Source: Phoronis australis
Lineage: Eukaryota > Phoronida > Phoronidae
DNA: 64,000 nucleotides
Reading direction: 5' to 3'
Assembly (NCBI GenBank): GCA_002633005.1
Contig: NMRA01000202.1
Location: 521,626-585,625 of the forward strand
Shown: positions 27,293 to 39,429 of the stretch, piece after piece
How the letters are laid out: every line of letters starts with the position of its first letter
How positions within the stretch are numbered: position 1 is the stretch's first letter
Notes under the pieces: generated by a model
Databases searched by the model: none
What the model saw: the letters and a program-made list of their open reading frames with translations, nothing else
What the model was told of the DNA's origin: nothing
Made by a program: the position numbers and the translations under genes

Positions 27293-27721
27293 CCTCGTCC
27301 CCAAGACTCAAGATAGCGCTGAACGATTTAGCCACTTGAGGCTTGATTATGGGAAATCAAATGTGTCAAATGTGCCGGAATATTATGAGTGATCTAAAGT
27401 TATATCAACTTTGAAATTTTCTGCAGTATAATATAAAAATAAAAACTAGGGGTATATTGCTGCAATTTAGATCTAAGTTATTAAAAAAGTGATGTACTTT
27501 GACTCGAAAACAGATTTTAATTTCTCTGATACTATTAGTAAAAAAGAATTGAGAATAAGTACGCGAACAACTTTTATTTCAAGCGATAACCAAAGCTTCA
27601 TGAATGGCAACAACAACGTCTGTGAAAATAATTAAAATCTGCCTTTGTTTTAATGGGGTCAAGGCAGCGGCCAATCAAATGGCTAAACCAATCAGCGACA
27701 TCTTGAGGCTTGGGAACGAGG
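27293..27721. mobile_element. 429-bp TIR element (MITE-like)
   Basis: The left end CCTCGTCCCCAAGACTCAAG (27293-27322 overall) is the inverted complement of 27692-27721, with 4-5 mismatches in 30. The interior is AT-rich and non-coding. A third terminus copy lies at 28155-28187. Confidence 0.6.
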
Positions 27722-28154
27722 CTGGTTCCATTTGTGAATTGAAGCGACTGAGATATCGGCTATGATCTCAGGTAGCCCTGTAACAAGCCAGAATTTAAAA
27801 AAAAAGTGTAGGTTGACAGTATTTTGGACCACATTATTAGAATCTGTATGAAATTGGCTTTCAGAATCTATCGTTGGCTTACTATGTCACGCATCCCCAG
27901 GAAGGTGGTTGTGGGGTGAAAAGGTGCCCAGACAAAAATACAACACAGAATAAGGTTTCATTTCTGCGGTGCTCATCTATAGGGCTTGTGATGTGAACTG
28001 GTTCAAAATTGTTCATTCTCTGCGTACGGTTTTTGAAAGAGTGAAAAAGGTGACAAGCCCATTGATGTATGTTCTGCCAGGCAATTCCCAGCAAGAACTG
28101 CTCTGTGCCCCCATCAGCTTGTTCGTAAATCAAGCCTGGTTATAGCTTAACCGA

Positions 28155-28187
28155 TCAGCGCCATCTTGAGGCTTGGTGACGAGGCTG
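28155..28187. mobile_element. Solo terminus of the 27293-27721 family
   Basis: TCAGCGCCATCTTGAGGCTT followed by GGTGACGAGG matches the right end of the element 430 bp upstream, in the same orientation. Confidence 0.5.
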
Positions 28188-28409
28188 GTTCTTGTGCGTT
28201 TTACTATGTTAGCATCTTCTGCTCGCTTCGTTTCGAACACCATGAAAAACAATCTAGCTCTATGGTGCTCAGTGGCGCAATTGGAAACGGATATATGTAA
28301 CCGCTGCACATGAACTTCGTGTTGTGTAAGTGGCTGCATTAGCACTATAGCCTAATGATCACATTCATTGATAAACTAATGTGAATTCCATCTGGTGGTC
28401 ATTGTTATA

Positions 28410-28485
28410 GAGCGGGAGAGAGAGGGAGAGGGAGGGGGAAGGGAGAGAGAGGGAGGGGTGAGGGAGGGGAGGGAGACAAGCAAAG
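28410..28485. repeat. Purine-rich microsatellite (GA/GGGA)
   Basis: Interrupted GAGAGGGAGGG repeats with no fixed period. Confidence 0.8.
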
Positions 28486-28489
28486 TAAT

Positions 28490-31400
28490 AGGCAGGGTAT
28501 TAATCAGTCTGTTCTTCTTGGGCCAGCAATCACTTCTATTCTGAGTGGAAAAAGACAGTTCGAATTTATAGCAGTAAATGGTTTAACCAAACGCTGCATA
28601 TTGACAAAAGGCGTGATTTCATTCATCACCCCTTTTAATTTTCTAACAGTGACGTTCGTGCACCATACGTAGCAGTTAAATTTTCCCTCGTAAATTCGCA
28701 CGACGTAGTATTTCGATGTAAAGTGATTTAAATAAAGATTTACAATATATATCGATGCTGATGAAGAGGTTCGCAACAATCAAAACGTACATGTATGACA
28801 TGTACATGTGGGATCGTCCAGCTGAATGCTTGCGTAGCATGAAACATGCCGTTCGGTGTAAAATGTGCTCCAAACCCTAATCTTTAAGAGCTAAGCGTCG
28901 CGTTCATCAAGTCAAAAATAAACATTAGATAAGTCAAAATGTCTAAACTTAATCCCACCAGACTCTGTTTAATACCTTCCATTACCACTTATCAATATAA
29001 GCAAAAAACCTTAAACAGTGCTTGTGATGTCATCAGAAGCCATTCACGGCTGTTCATTCTAATTAAGTAGAAAATGTCGCCAATACATGTAAATAGCAAT
29101 TGAGTGAATTTCGCCTACTTTTGGACAATGTGATTGATGAAAAAGTGATAGATTAGTGAAGATTCCTCATGAATGTTTGGAATAATTATAATTTATCAGA
29201 CGGATGTTTAAATTCGAAAGGTCCCGTATATAAGCTATTCTGAGAAACACGGGAGTAACAAAATACAGGTTTGTTTGATTGATCTGTGGTAATAGTATTG
29301 GGAAGACTAATGAATATGTCACAAAAATGAGGTTCGTCCCCTAAATTCAGCTGTGAACGCGTTCCTCAGAGTGCAATACACCAAAGTATTTTACTTACGT
29401 CAGTGGCCCTTATCGCACTTATCAAGCACTACCTCGATTTTTTGTTTCAACGCATGTAATCTATTTAGTCGATATGCAACAGAGGTCACGCTCAGGGTCA
29501 TTTATTACCTGCCACCGATGTCGTCTTAGAGATTTGATGTACTGTCCCACCTTTCTTCTAGGTCCACAATACGGACTGGAGTCTAATGAACACGCAAAGT
29601 ACTTAAATAGAAACTCTGAAGTCAGCGGGTCGCGAATCGACGGGAGCGAGGTGCAACTGTTTTTCAACTTCAATAATTTCTCGCAAGCTCATGCAGGGCC
29701 TGTGCTGTATGTTGGTTGGGTTGTTGTGGGTCTTTTTTCCTTTTTTGGGTGACTACCGTTGAATCTTTGTCGAAAGTGACAAGGGACCCCGAGGTTGTTC
29801 GACCAGGTTTCTGACGGGGCATGGTGTATGTGGAAAAGTAGGAGAGTGGACGCAAAACGGGAGAGTCTCCAAGCAAAATTCACCTTTGTGTTGGGATTTG
29901 TTCCAGTGAGATTCGTTGCAGTTGAATTTTCAACCCATTTCGCCAGAAACAGCACAGAAAGAATGCATGTAGTCAAAATGCGAACAACATTAGCAAAAAG
30001 TAAAAAGTAGGTTAAAGTGTAATTCCTTCTGTAGATTTATGCGTTTGGAAAATAACCTTTTGTAGCCCGACATGTACAAACTGTGTTGGAAAACGTATTC
30101 TTTCGTAAGGAATTTTGCCAGGAACGACATCCTTTTGTCGTGAAGTTAGTCGTGGAAATGTAGACATTCTAAGCGTTGGAGTAAAAACGTAAATCCCAAA
30201 TACACACATGAATCTTATAGTTTGTTATTTTTCAAACAACAGTGTAAAGTTATTCCAATAAGTCGGGGGACCGAATCTGTTTTATGCTCTAACAATAGTC
30301 AAAAGATCATTCGGGGAATTGACAGCTTGGAAAGACAAATTCACGAAACAACTTTGAACAGGATCCGTGATAATAGTTTTGAAGTGAAGCGACTAAAACG
30401 TCTGATTCAAAAGTAATTCGACTCACAATCTGATCTCAACATGCAAGTCGCGCTCAAGATTTCGAATAATACGCATACATGATGAAAACTGTACAAGCCG
30501 CCGAAACCTATGGAAATAAAGATCACCATTTGTCATGGGTGATCGGTTATCTGTTGAGTTACAAAACAGCTCACCAGAGGCAAAGTCACCTCTATCTTAA
30601 ACACGTAGTTATTGTGCAGGAACCTTAGTTTGCAATAGCCGAAATCAAACGAATTTTTGTTTGTTTGTCCCCGGAGTAGTACTTCAAAGCGCAGAGAGCA
30701 TTAAGTGATTACACAACATAAAAAATTTTGCTCCATTCTCCGTGTGGCGTTTGTTTTTGACAAAAAGCGGCTGTCTGGCTCTGTGACGGAAATCAGCTGC
30801 AGTTTTCCACAACCTGATTGCAATCTTTATTTAATGAAGGTTAAAATACTCCCATTAAACAGCATCAGTTATAAATAATAGATTGTCAGTCAATAGATAG
30901 TGTCAAGAGGGATATTTTTAGCGAAGCACACAGCGAAATTTACGGGGGGTTACAGTAGGAGTTACGGCACCCAACTTTAATTGCCGATTGGCAGGCAAAT
31001 GGCAAAACAGGTGCTTTTGCAGGGATAGCGTCAATGAGTGGAACGTGTGGTCAATGGTAAGGCATGACCGACTATCAATTTGTTGACGACCGATGGAATC
31101 GGGAGACCTGAAAATTGAAGCATGCTATTGGTGGTGACCAAGTGAAACGAATTTGGGTGCGAAAAGAATGTGGAGCGTATTTTTTTCAAAAGAGTAGTTT
31201 CGCCTTTAAACCAATTGAAACGTGGACGGAAAATCACAATAAAACTCACCTCAACTGAAGAAAGTGGAAGTGGTCACAGGTTGAATGACAATTTTGCCAT
31301 GCAGCCGGTTAAGAACAACGGCAAACACGAGGGCATCAACACGCTACTCTACACTAATCTGATGTGCTTCATGATTCTCACGAATTCTTGAAATCTATAC

Positions 31401-32450
31401 TGTTGCTGCCCTTGCTGAAAGCTGTTGCCTCTGGAGGAAAAACTGAATCTCACAATCGAGTCTATAATAACCGTTCGACATATGGCAGTGATATCTCCAT
31501 AAAGTGAATGTGTTTGAAACGACGCGATGTTCGCTTATAAGGGCCGTTCATGAGGACGAATGCTGGCGGCAGTTCTCGCTCGGCTCGCAATCGTCTCCGC
31601 GATAAGGACCTTTAAACGTGCATCATTAAATAAAGCAATGATAATACGCGGCACAACACGAAATCGTTAATGCAAGATTCATGATAACTATGAGAACATA
31701 CGATTTTCGTTTCATGTATAAATCAAAGGTTGGTATTTACTGCGCTCACGAAAAAAATGAGTGTTCATGCGAGTGTCATTATTGTGTTGATAAAAATGTA
31801 AATAAAACATTACAATTCTTATTGTGTGATATGTAATGTATTTATCTTGTAACAATGAAACCACCTTGTATCAAGCAATGGAATTTACGCACGACTGCGC
31901 CTTTTGTCATAGGTTTAATTTAAGCTTTCACCAAGTTTTTTACAACAGATAATGAATCCATTTGATGCTGGCAACGATATCAGAGTATCGACATTGCTCC
32001 GTGGTGCACTGTTGAAAAATCGTATACGACAAAAGGTCATTGTATATACACTGAAATTATTTATGCGATCTCTCATAGGATTCCTTCGACAAAACGGAGT
32101 GACTGAATGGTTCTCTTTAGTTAAAATATTGTTGATTAAAACGCAGCCATATTGGCAATGCAGGGATCCGGAGCGGAAAGTTTGCTATCTCAAATTCTAA
32201 TTGTTAACATCAGATCCTGCCGTAGCACCTATGTACTATGCCGGATGTCATTTGTAGTGCACTACAATCGTAAGCAGGTCCAAATTCTGTTTATTGGTTA
32301 TTGATGCTTTTGGTTTAAGGTTGTTTCGTAAAGCAACTTCCTAACTCAGTCATATCTGGTTGAATTCTATCATTTACTATAATCGTGAAATTCCACCTCC
32401 TGTTTAATCATTTGCCTGAGGCCGTTAATACGTCAGTGCTAATTTACATA
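28490..32450. other. Gene-free stretch
   Basis: Overlapping frames on both strands at 29460-30010 and a short + frame at 31952-32200 show no domain, and none has a convincing splice or start context. Nothing supported. Confidence 0.45.
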
Positions 32451-32454
32451 ATTT

Positions 32455-32575
32455 TTTGAGTGCTGTCATCTCCTTGTCTGCTTCCCGTCCTATCTGACTC
32501 TCTCCTTCTCTAACTCCTTCACCTCCCTGTTGCCACTCGCCCACTCCGCCACTCGCCCACTCACTCACGCCCACC
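32455..32575. repeat. Pyrimidine-rich low-complexity tract
   Basis: CTCC, CTCAC and CACTCGCCCACTC words, partly tandem (CACTCGCCCACTC occurs twice). Confidence 0.6.
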
Positions 32576-33112
32576 TTCAACAGGCTGTTGGTTGATAGTT
32601 CATCAACTTTTAAAGTACTCCAGAGAACAGGAGATAAGAGATATCGTATACAGAGCTTTTATATTACAATGCTCATATTACTAATTGGGCATACGATCGA
32701 AGAGTACAAATAAAGCTTTACCTAACTGTAAATATTTAGCTAATAACCATATGAGACGGAGCATCGGATAACAACTTGCCATGTGACTGAATGTTGGCCT
32801 CTCCAACAGAATGTTCACTTTTTGCATAACTACGGTGTGAATGGGAGAATTTAACTCTTCAAAGGGTGCCGTTTAAAATTCGAGACTTAGATGTCAGGGA
32901 TGACAGTAATAAGCTTGAGTAACAGATGCAGCGACAATTCAACTAGCTAGTTTTAAAATGCAAATACAGTTCTGACCAAAGCGTTTCAGTCTAGCAGTTA
33001 AAGTGATTATAAACTGGTCTTCTGCCACTAAAAAATGATTTAGACCACTTACCGTTAACAAATTGTCCCTTGGTTAAAATAAAGTTGAATTCTGGGATTG
33101 CAAAGAACTGGC

Positions 33113-33205
33113 GGTTCGTTATTGCTTGAGACCAGGCTTGTGACAAGTTGACTTGTCACGGTGTGATATTTTATTTGACACGCATGGTCTCGAGGAATAA
33201 CGACC
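33113..33205. mobile_element. 93-bp inverted-repeat element
   Basis: GGTTCGTTATTGCTTGAGACCA at the left pairs with TGGTCTCGAGGAATAACGACC at the right. A perfect small hairpin GTGACAAG-TTGA-CTTGTCAC sits inside. Confidence 0.5.
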
Positions 33206-34479
33206 AAGACTAAAAATCACTTCTCATTTGAATAAGTAAAAAATGAGACAAATTTTATAGCGGTTAATAATCCAAATAAAAATAATTTAATTTCTTTGAC
33301 ATTACACACGTCGCTTTAATTTCACCAAGCGAATTCATAAGGCTGGAATTGCAGGTACTAGGCAAATTCTTGAAACACTATCTGTTGAGTTAATTACCTC
33401 TTGACCGTTTCATCTCCTTGCATCAATCATCTTCAGAAGCTAGTGACAACTACGTGAGGTGGTGAGCAGGCTATTCCAACCCCTGGATAACTTCATCTAC
33501 TCTCCCTCGTCTCCGTTCATGACATTGACAATGTTGCTAACACAGATAGGCTCTTACGTTCTTCTGGCATCCTCCCAGATGTGATAACAAGCCAACTGCT
33601 TGGAGACTATAGTCTTTCAGCAGTTAATTAATAAATTCTAGGTGACCAACTCGAACCGACTAAAAGTTTTGAAATATGAGTGTGTCACTTCATAATAAAA
33701 GTTGAACATGACACTGACCTAGTTCGCTTTGTTCATGACGTTCCAGGCGAGCAAACTGCACGGCTGGGCTTCCCATTTCTAAAAGTTAGCCTGCTTGAGA
33801 ATGTACAATGCGGAGAGTTTTACTCTTGCCCTGTTCATTCGTCGCTGTTGCATGTGAACCATAATTATTGTAATAAAGCGATACACGTTATCTTGGTTTT
33901 GATTAAAAATATTGCTCCATATAAACGGTATGATGAAAAGTGCCTACCAGCATTCATTATACTACAAGGAAATACAACCATGTCACTCGGCTTCAACACA
34001 CCAAACATAATAAAAGGCCCATCTAGCGCTTAATTTAAGCGTTTGAAATGACTTAGAATAAACACTCGTCCAATCGTTTTTATTTTATTTGTTATTATAA
34101 CTTCAACATAGCAAATTTTTAATTTAGTTGGTATGTACAGGTAATTAGTCATCCATGTTAGTCGAGTGCAAACTAGAATATAAATAACAAAATGTGGAAG
34201 ACGAAGTGTCAATCAGGTAAGAGTTCTGCATTACACTATGCTAGAAATGACACGTCATAGATCTAATCCATGCATTGTTCCCACGGTGCTTTTTGAACAA
34301 TTTATGGCCGGGAGGCCAAGGTGCCCTTACTCCCACAGGCACTACTAAGTTAAAAACGCCGTTTCCACGCCATTTGTGGCGCTTACACGGACTTCGAATC
34401 AGAGTTATTCCCACTTGGCTTGTAGGATCCTAGACCTGCCAGTTTGATGGCATTTTTACACGCCCACATATTGACGTCA

Positions 34480-35380
34480 ACCTCGTGCGTCCGGCGTCCG
34501 TTCTATGTCTGTCCGTCCGGCGTCCGCGGATCTATCTCCAAGTCCCCTCCAGACTTTTTGCAGACATACATTCATAAGGATGGCGACAAGAGCGTGCACA
34601 TGCGGCTGTCGTTTTACCTCCCAATTGCAATTTTGGCGTTTCTTTTACGTTATTCTCTATATCTACTGAGTTCCTTGACGCATTTTTACGAAATTTGGTA
34701 ATGATGTTTCTATTATGGAGATAAGGACACCTTCCCATTTTCAGCGGACAGACGTATTCTACGTAATTGAGCCCGCTAGTCCCAATTCTATCATTTTTGC
34801 ACCTGTTTTTGTTATCCGACAGTTTACCCGTCAAACCGCTACAAAGATCATCATGAAATCTCACAAAAATGTACCTATTGAGATGATTGCGGCCGTCACT
34901 GATTTTCTAATCGGTGGAACTAATGTAGCGCCCCTTGTGGCAACAAGTTTTCGTTGCGTAGGTCTCTATGTCAACCAGTTTGTTACACGGGTTTTCATCA
35001 TTTTTGGCAAATAGGTTTCTATTACACTTACTCATTTCCAAAGTGAATGAAGTATCGTGAAATTTTACAGATTTGTTCCTATCAAGATGATGACGACTGA
35101 CGTAGGTTTTAGTACGTGTGCAACTACTGTGGCGCACGCTGGTGGCAAATTTGTTTTTTTTTGCATGTGTCAAGAACCTAGATGTATTTTTGTGAAATTT
35201 GGTATGTGTACGTGCAACGACGTAGATATTAGACTAGTCTGGCCACTGTAACGTCCCATAGAGGCAATTTAGCTTTGCGTATGGATCTGAATCTATCAAG
35301 TTCCTTGATGGATATTCACAAATTTGGCAAACAAATTTCTGTTAAGGAGGCGACAGCACTTTTGTCGGACGGATTTGGCT
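34480..35380. repeat. Degenerate tandem repeat with CGTCCGGCGTCC head
   Basis: A CGTCC-rich head (34485-34530) is followed by repeated blocks of the form AAATTTGGTA...TTTCTATTA/TCAAGAxGATGACGAC (near 34690, 34850, 35010, 35055, 35195 and 35320), spaced about 60-160 bp. The strongest blocks are TTCCTTGAxGxATxTTxACxAAATTTGG at 34672 and 35290. It is an old tandem array; apparent frames across it are periodic artefacts. Confidence 0.5.
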
Positions 35381-35864
35381 TTTGCATCCCTAGTGACTTT
35401 TTTATTTTATAAGTTACATGATACTAAATGATGCATACTGTTAGCAGTGCAGTTGATGACTGTCACGTTTTTCCCCGTGTGTGGTTTGGCACAGGTTGTC
35501 ACAGACCGGTGCTAATAGCTTTTGGAGCGACGATAGACTGAAGACTGGTTCGAGTTAATCATTTTATTAATCTCGATCATTCGTTCACAAGCCTACTCAA
35601 ACAAAACGTCCCACGTAATGTCTGTTTTATGCTCCAGCCAGTGCTGTGAAACCTTGACTTGTGATGACCATCTGCGACACTTTCAGCAACTGTTACAGTC
35701 GTTGATTCAATAACCTGCTGTCTTAATAGCTGGCTCTATATTGACTCTCGCTTTAACTGCTGGTTATTTTCAGTGCAACTCAGCTGCAACTCTATTGTAA
35801 CTAACGTTACTGATTTTCAACTTACTGTCACAAACTCGTGTATGGGTACTTATAGTCTCATGCA

Positions 35865-36085
35865 ATGTTCTAGAACTTTTCATCAATTCAAGCACATCCT
35901 AGAACTTTCTGGACTCAACCCAATCATTCTACAAACATATACTAGGCTCTACAATGTTCCAGATTACATTAGTCACTTACATGCTAGAAGCTTCTAGAAT
36001 GTTCCATACTATTCTTTGGTAAACAAATTACATCATTAATATTCTGACCTCAGGAGTCATTTCAATCAATAAGTATTTTCTAGAA
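35865..36085. promoter_or_regulatory. Cluster of heat-shock-element-like sites
   Basis: At 35986-36005 four alternating pentamers (aGAAg cTTCt aGAAt gTTCc) fit the HSF consensus nGAAnnTTCn perfectly. Partial matches of two or three pentamers occur at about 35868 (gTTCt aGAAc), 35910 (aGAAc tTTCt gGA), 35956 (gTTCc aGA) and 36079 (TTCtaGAAc). No gene start is recognised beside it. Confidence 0.45.
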
Positions 36086-36410
36086 CACAAACAGAACAAT
36101 AGAACAAAATAATAAAACTAAGAACAATGTAAATTCAATCCTGACAAGGACGCATTTCAGTGCTTCGCTTTGTTCTAGTTATGAATGCCACCAGGAAGTT
36201 AAATATGTGTAGGTGCTCTCTCTCTCGCCTTCCAACGAACGTTTCTGCACTTGATTTTATGCAAATCGCGTTTAAACAACTAGGCCTACTTGCGCCCTCA
36301 TCCGTATCAAATTCGTGTCACGGACCGCTGAAGTATGTTATTTGAGAATTCTTTAATTCTACTGCACTATTCTACCTAATTAACGGTAATGAAGGTATGT
36401 CCATCAAATT

Positions 36411-36797
36411 CTAAAGTGCGCACGGGAGATTGTCACGTCGACATCCTATTACGTCACAAGAAGACAGCAGTGGAGTCGCTAGGGTTGACTGTAGGGTAGG
36501 GTTGATTGTAGAAAAGCGTTGTTCGGTAGCGTACCAATCAGAATACACAAATCTGAACGCCGTCGGTAGGGTCTCACTGAGTTCTTCATGGTCGTGCTCA
36601 GGAGTCGGAATCTTCCATTGACGGGTTGTTTCATCCGCATTGCCCGATTCTCGTGTTGGCTGGAGAAACCCAGTTTTTATGTGTTCTATTTTGACCGATT
36701 TAGCTTCAAGTTCGTTATAACACCACGTAAAACCGTTTTTAAAAATCTCAAGGATTAATCTTTGGGCTGTTTGTGACATGGTTTCACCTAATGGCAT
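36411..36797 (-). CDS. Unrecognised open frame, 128 residues from the first ATG
   Basis: This is among the longest frames outside the SLC10-like gene and the transposons. From the ATG at 36797 it reads MPLGETMSQTAQRLILEIFK, a mixed hydrophilic middle and ends ..RRDNLPCAL. The start resembles the N-terminal helix seen in some invertebrate transposase-associated proteins (Ser followed by a RxLIxxVYxF-like helix), but that is only an impression. There is no signal peptide, membrane span or metal motif. No splice partner or polyA context was recognised. It may be a chance frame. Confidence 0.15.
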   Translation of the reverse strand: MPLGETMSQTAQRLILEIFKNGFTWCYNELEAKSVKIEHIKTGFLQPTRESGNADETTRQWKIPTPEHDHEELSETLPTAFRFVYSDWYATEQRFSTINPTLQSTLATPLLSSCDVIGCRRDNLPCAL

Positions 36798-36899
36798 AAT
36801 CTTAATTTGTTTTATTAACTGGATATGAAACTCGTGAATAGTTTGCAAGAAACACTTCAATCATTATTCTCTTGCTTTTGTTATATATTTCTTGTATAT

Positions 36900-38690
36900 G
36901 CTATGAGATAAAGGTATTGGCCTTGACCATCAAAATTAGTTTTTAGCGGAAAATCCAGACTGGGATGTTGAGGCATTATAAACTTTCCAATCCCATTTCG
37001 TCCTTCCCCCAATAATCGCTTTTTCTCGATTTATACCAACACATTGTAAGATAGGAAGTATAGCGGTGCTGCACAACAATTTGTTACGAATCTCTTTCTA
37101 TTCAACAATTGAACATAAAATTTAGCTTCCAACATAACATTTGATTCCTGTGTTCCAAAGTTTCACTAAGGGGGCTCTCCTCAAACCCCGCCCACTTCCT
37201 CTGCTCGGCATCGTCAGTGTTATAACACAAGAACAGCCTGTGAGGATCGACTCACTTCGCCTACCTGTAGTATAAATCATTAATAGTGCGTGTATTCTTT
37301 AGTCATGTTGTTGACGCTAATTACCTTCAGCAGCCGAGTGTGGTTACATAATTGTGATTAATGTAATTTGAACTGTCTCGACTTAGATGACTAAACACCG
37401 TCTTACAAATTTTGACAAATGTTTCAAGTGCCACTAATGATTATCAGATACAGCCCCAGTTGAAACTCGGACTTTTTATGTCCTTAAGAAACCGAATAAT
37501 TGTAGATAAGGACAAGTATGATCCGCCTCGTCCTTTTGAGAGTCATGAGTTACGTGAGCGATTGTTGCCTAGGATTATAGTCCTAGCCGAGTTTTAATCC
37601 TTTCCCTTATCCAAGCGTGATCATCGCTGAGCACTGAGAGCTCCAATTTGTTGTATCTCATGCACGTGGCGAATATTTGTGGTAGGCATGAAAAAGTGCG
37701 CTCAAAGCTTCGTTTAAGTGAAAACCAATTTGTATTACTATGTGAACTATATTGTAAGGTCGACTCCGTTGAACGGCAAATGTTAATCGCTTGTAACGCT
37801 CATAAATTAGTTCATTCGATTTGTTTCTAATTAAAAACCTTATAACTGTTTGCCGCACGTTTCGGTTGTTTTAATAAACTTCGTAGCACGGGTGACGGTG
37901 AATTGCTGTGAATGTCAATATAACACGCGAGAATTATGCGAACTTAATGATATCAGATAAACAGATGGAGTCACAAGAAGAGCTTTTGTCGGAAATTGTT
38001 AAAATTTAGTTTTGATAGTAACCTCAAACGTGGCAGTACTCTAAACCTCTGTGTTGACCGTTAGTAAATTTTTGTTGACTGTTAATACTCGATGTATAAA
38101 TAGTTGTGACTTTAACAAATTTTCAACAAATGAAAGTAATTTTGTCATTCAAAGATATTTTAACATCTCGGTGAAGTTAGCTATCTACAAATGATTAGCT
38201 TACTTGTAGAAATTGGGTAGACATGTCAATCAAGACATTACTCCCAGCCAATCAGGGCGTTGAAAATGTGAGAACTACAATCGGGTCTGGCCATTTTAGT
38301 CCCACAAACATTCGTTGCTAACGAAATCAGAAAGATGATTTTCGATGAGCTGGGGGCACTTGCAATGCAGATTGACGTTTCTTTTTCATAACTAGTGTCT
38401 GGTTTTAGGCTGTCAATTAACTGAAATATGTGAGCATGTCTCGGTGACACCACACGTGACTTATGTACACGTGACCTCGCCGACAACCTAAAACTCCGTC
38501 ATATATTCTTATTTCAGTCCAGTACCTGTCCACCAGTGGTCGCCACCATGGCCTAATCATGTGAAGACAGGCATGTTCAGACGCACGTGTCCACTTTCTG
38601 TTCCGAAAATTTTACCAACCCACTACCCCTCTCCTTTGTCGCCACGTTTTACCTCTGTATTGACCATCTTACCAGCGTTCATTATTGTTG
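36900..38690. other. Gene-free stretch
   Basis: AT-rich; no repeat or coding signal recognised. Confidence 0.45.
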
Positions 38691-38692
38691 CA

Positions 38693-39005
38693 AATAGTAT
38701 TCTTTGCACTAGTATTTTATCATAATAAAGGACCTTATTTCGCCAAACCCTGTCCCTATTTCATCTCTGGTTAGGAGCTTATGGCGCACGTATTTTTATA
38801 ATATTCTTTGTGCTTGTATTTTGTCACAATAAAGGAACTTATTTCGCCAATCCCTGTCTCTATTTCATCTCTGGTTGGGAGCTTATGACGCACCTATTTT
38901 TACAATATTCTTTGTGCTTGTATTTTATCACAATAAAGTGACTTATTTCGCCAAACCCTGTCTCTGTTTCATCTCTGGTTAGGAGCTTATGACGCACGTA
39001 TTTTT
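38693..39005. repeat. 104-bp tandem repeat, three units
   Basis: CTTATTTCGCCAA recurs at 38734, 38838 and 38942, a period of exactly 104. Each unit carries TTTCATCTCTGGTTRGGAGC and an AATAAAG word. Units are about 90% alike by eye. Confidence 0.8.
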
Positions 39006-39293
39006 ATCGGTGGGCATGTGTCTATCAGAAAGACGCGCTTCCTCATCGTCAGCTCTCTTATAGGGTAGCTTACTAGTGCTCCTTCTAGTGTCCCTGAACC
39101 ATACAAACAATCACGGTACCTCGATGTTTGAATTCGATCTGGCACTTATGAATTAATGAAGTTCGGTTGTCAATCGGTTAGTTATCTGGAATCAAAGACT
39201 TGAAATCGTAGACGTACCTGTAGGCTGCCTCTGCGCGTAAAGAATTGTCTGCGTAGACAGATTTTTTGAACACGACTGTAGTACATGGGCGGC

Positions 39294-39425
39294 GCAGTAC
39301 TGAAAAAGTGGGGGCTATAGCCCCCCAGCCCCCTTTGGTGCACCAACCATAGATCATGGGCGGCGCAGCACGGAAAAAAGTGGAGGGCTATAGCCCCCTC
39401 AGACCCCTATGGTGCGCCGCCCATG
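39294..39425. mobile_element. ATGGGCGG small element, copy 2 (two tandem units)
   Basis: CATGGGCGGCGCAG occurs at 39294 and 39355, each followed by GGGCTATAGCCCCC (itself palindromic) and GGTGC. The element closes with GCGCCGCCCATG. The layout is the same as at 18250-18350 but less diverged. Confidence 0.65.
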
Positions 39426-39429
39426 ACTA

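Noticed and set aside
29460-30010. Overlapping frames on both strands
   Set aside because: Mutually antisense; neither shows a domain, signal peptide or splice context.
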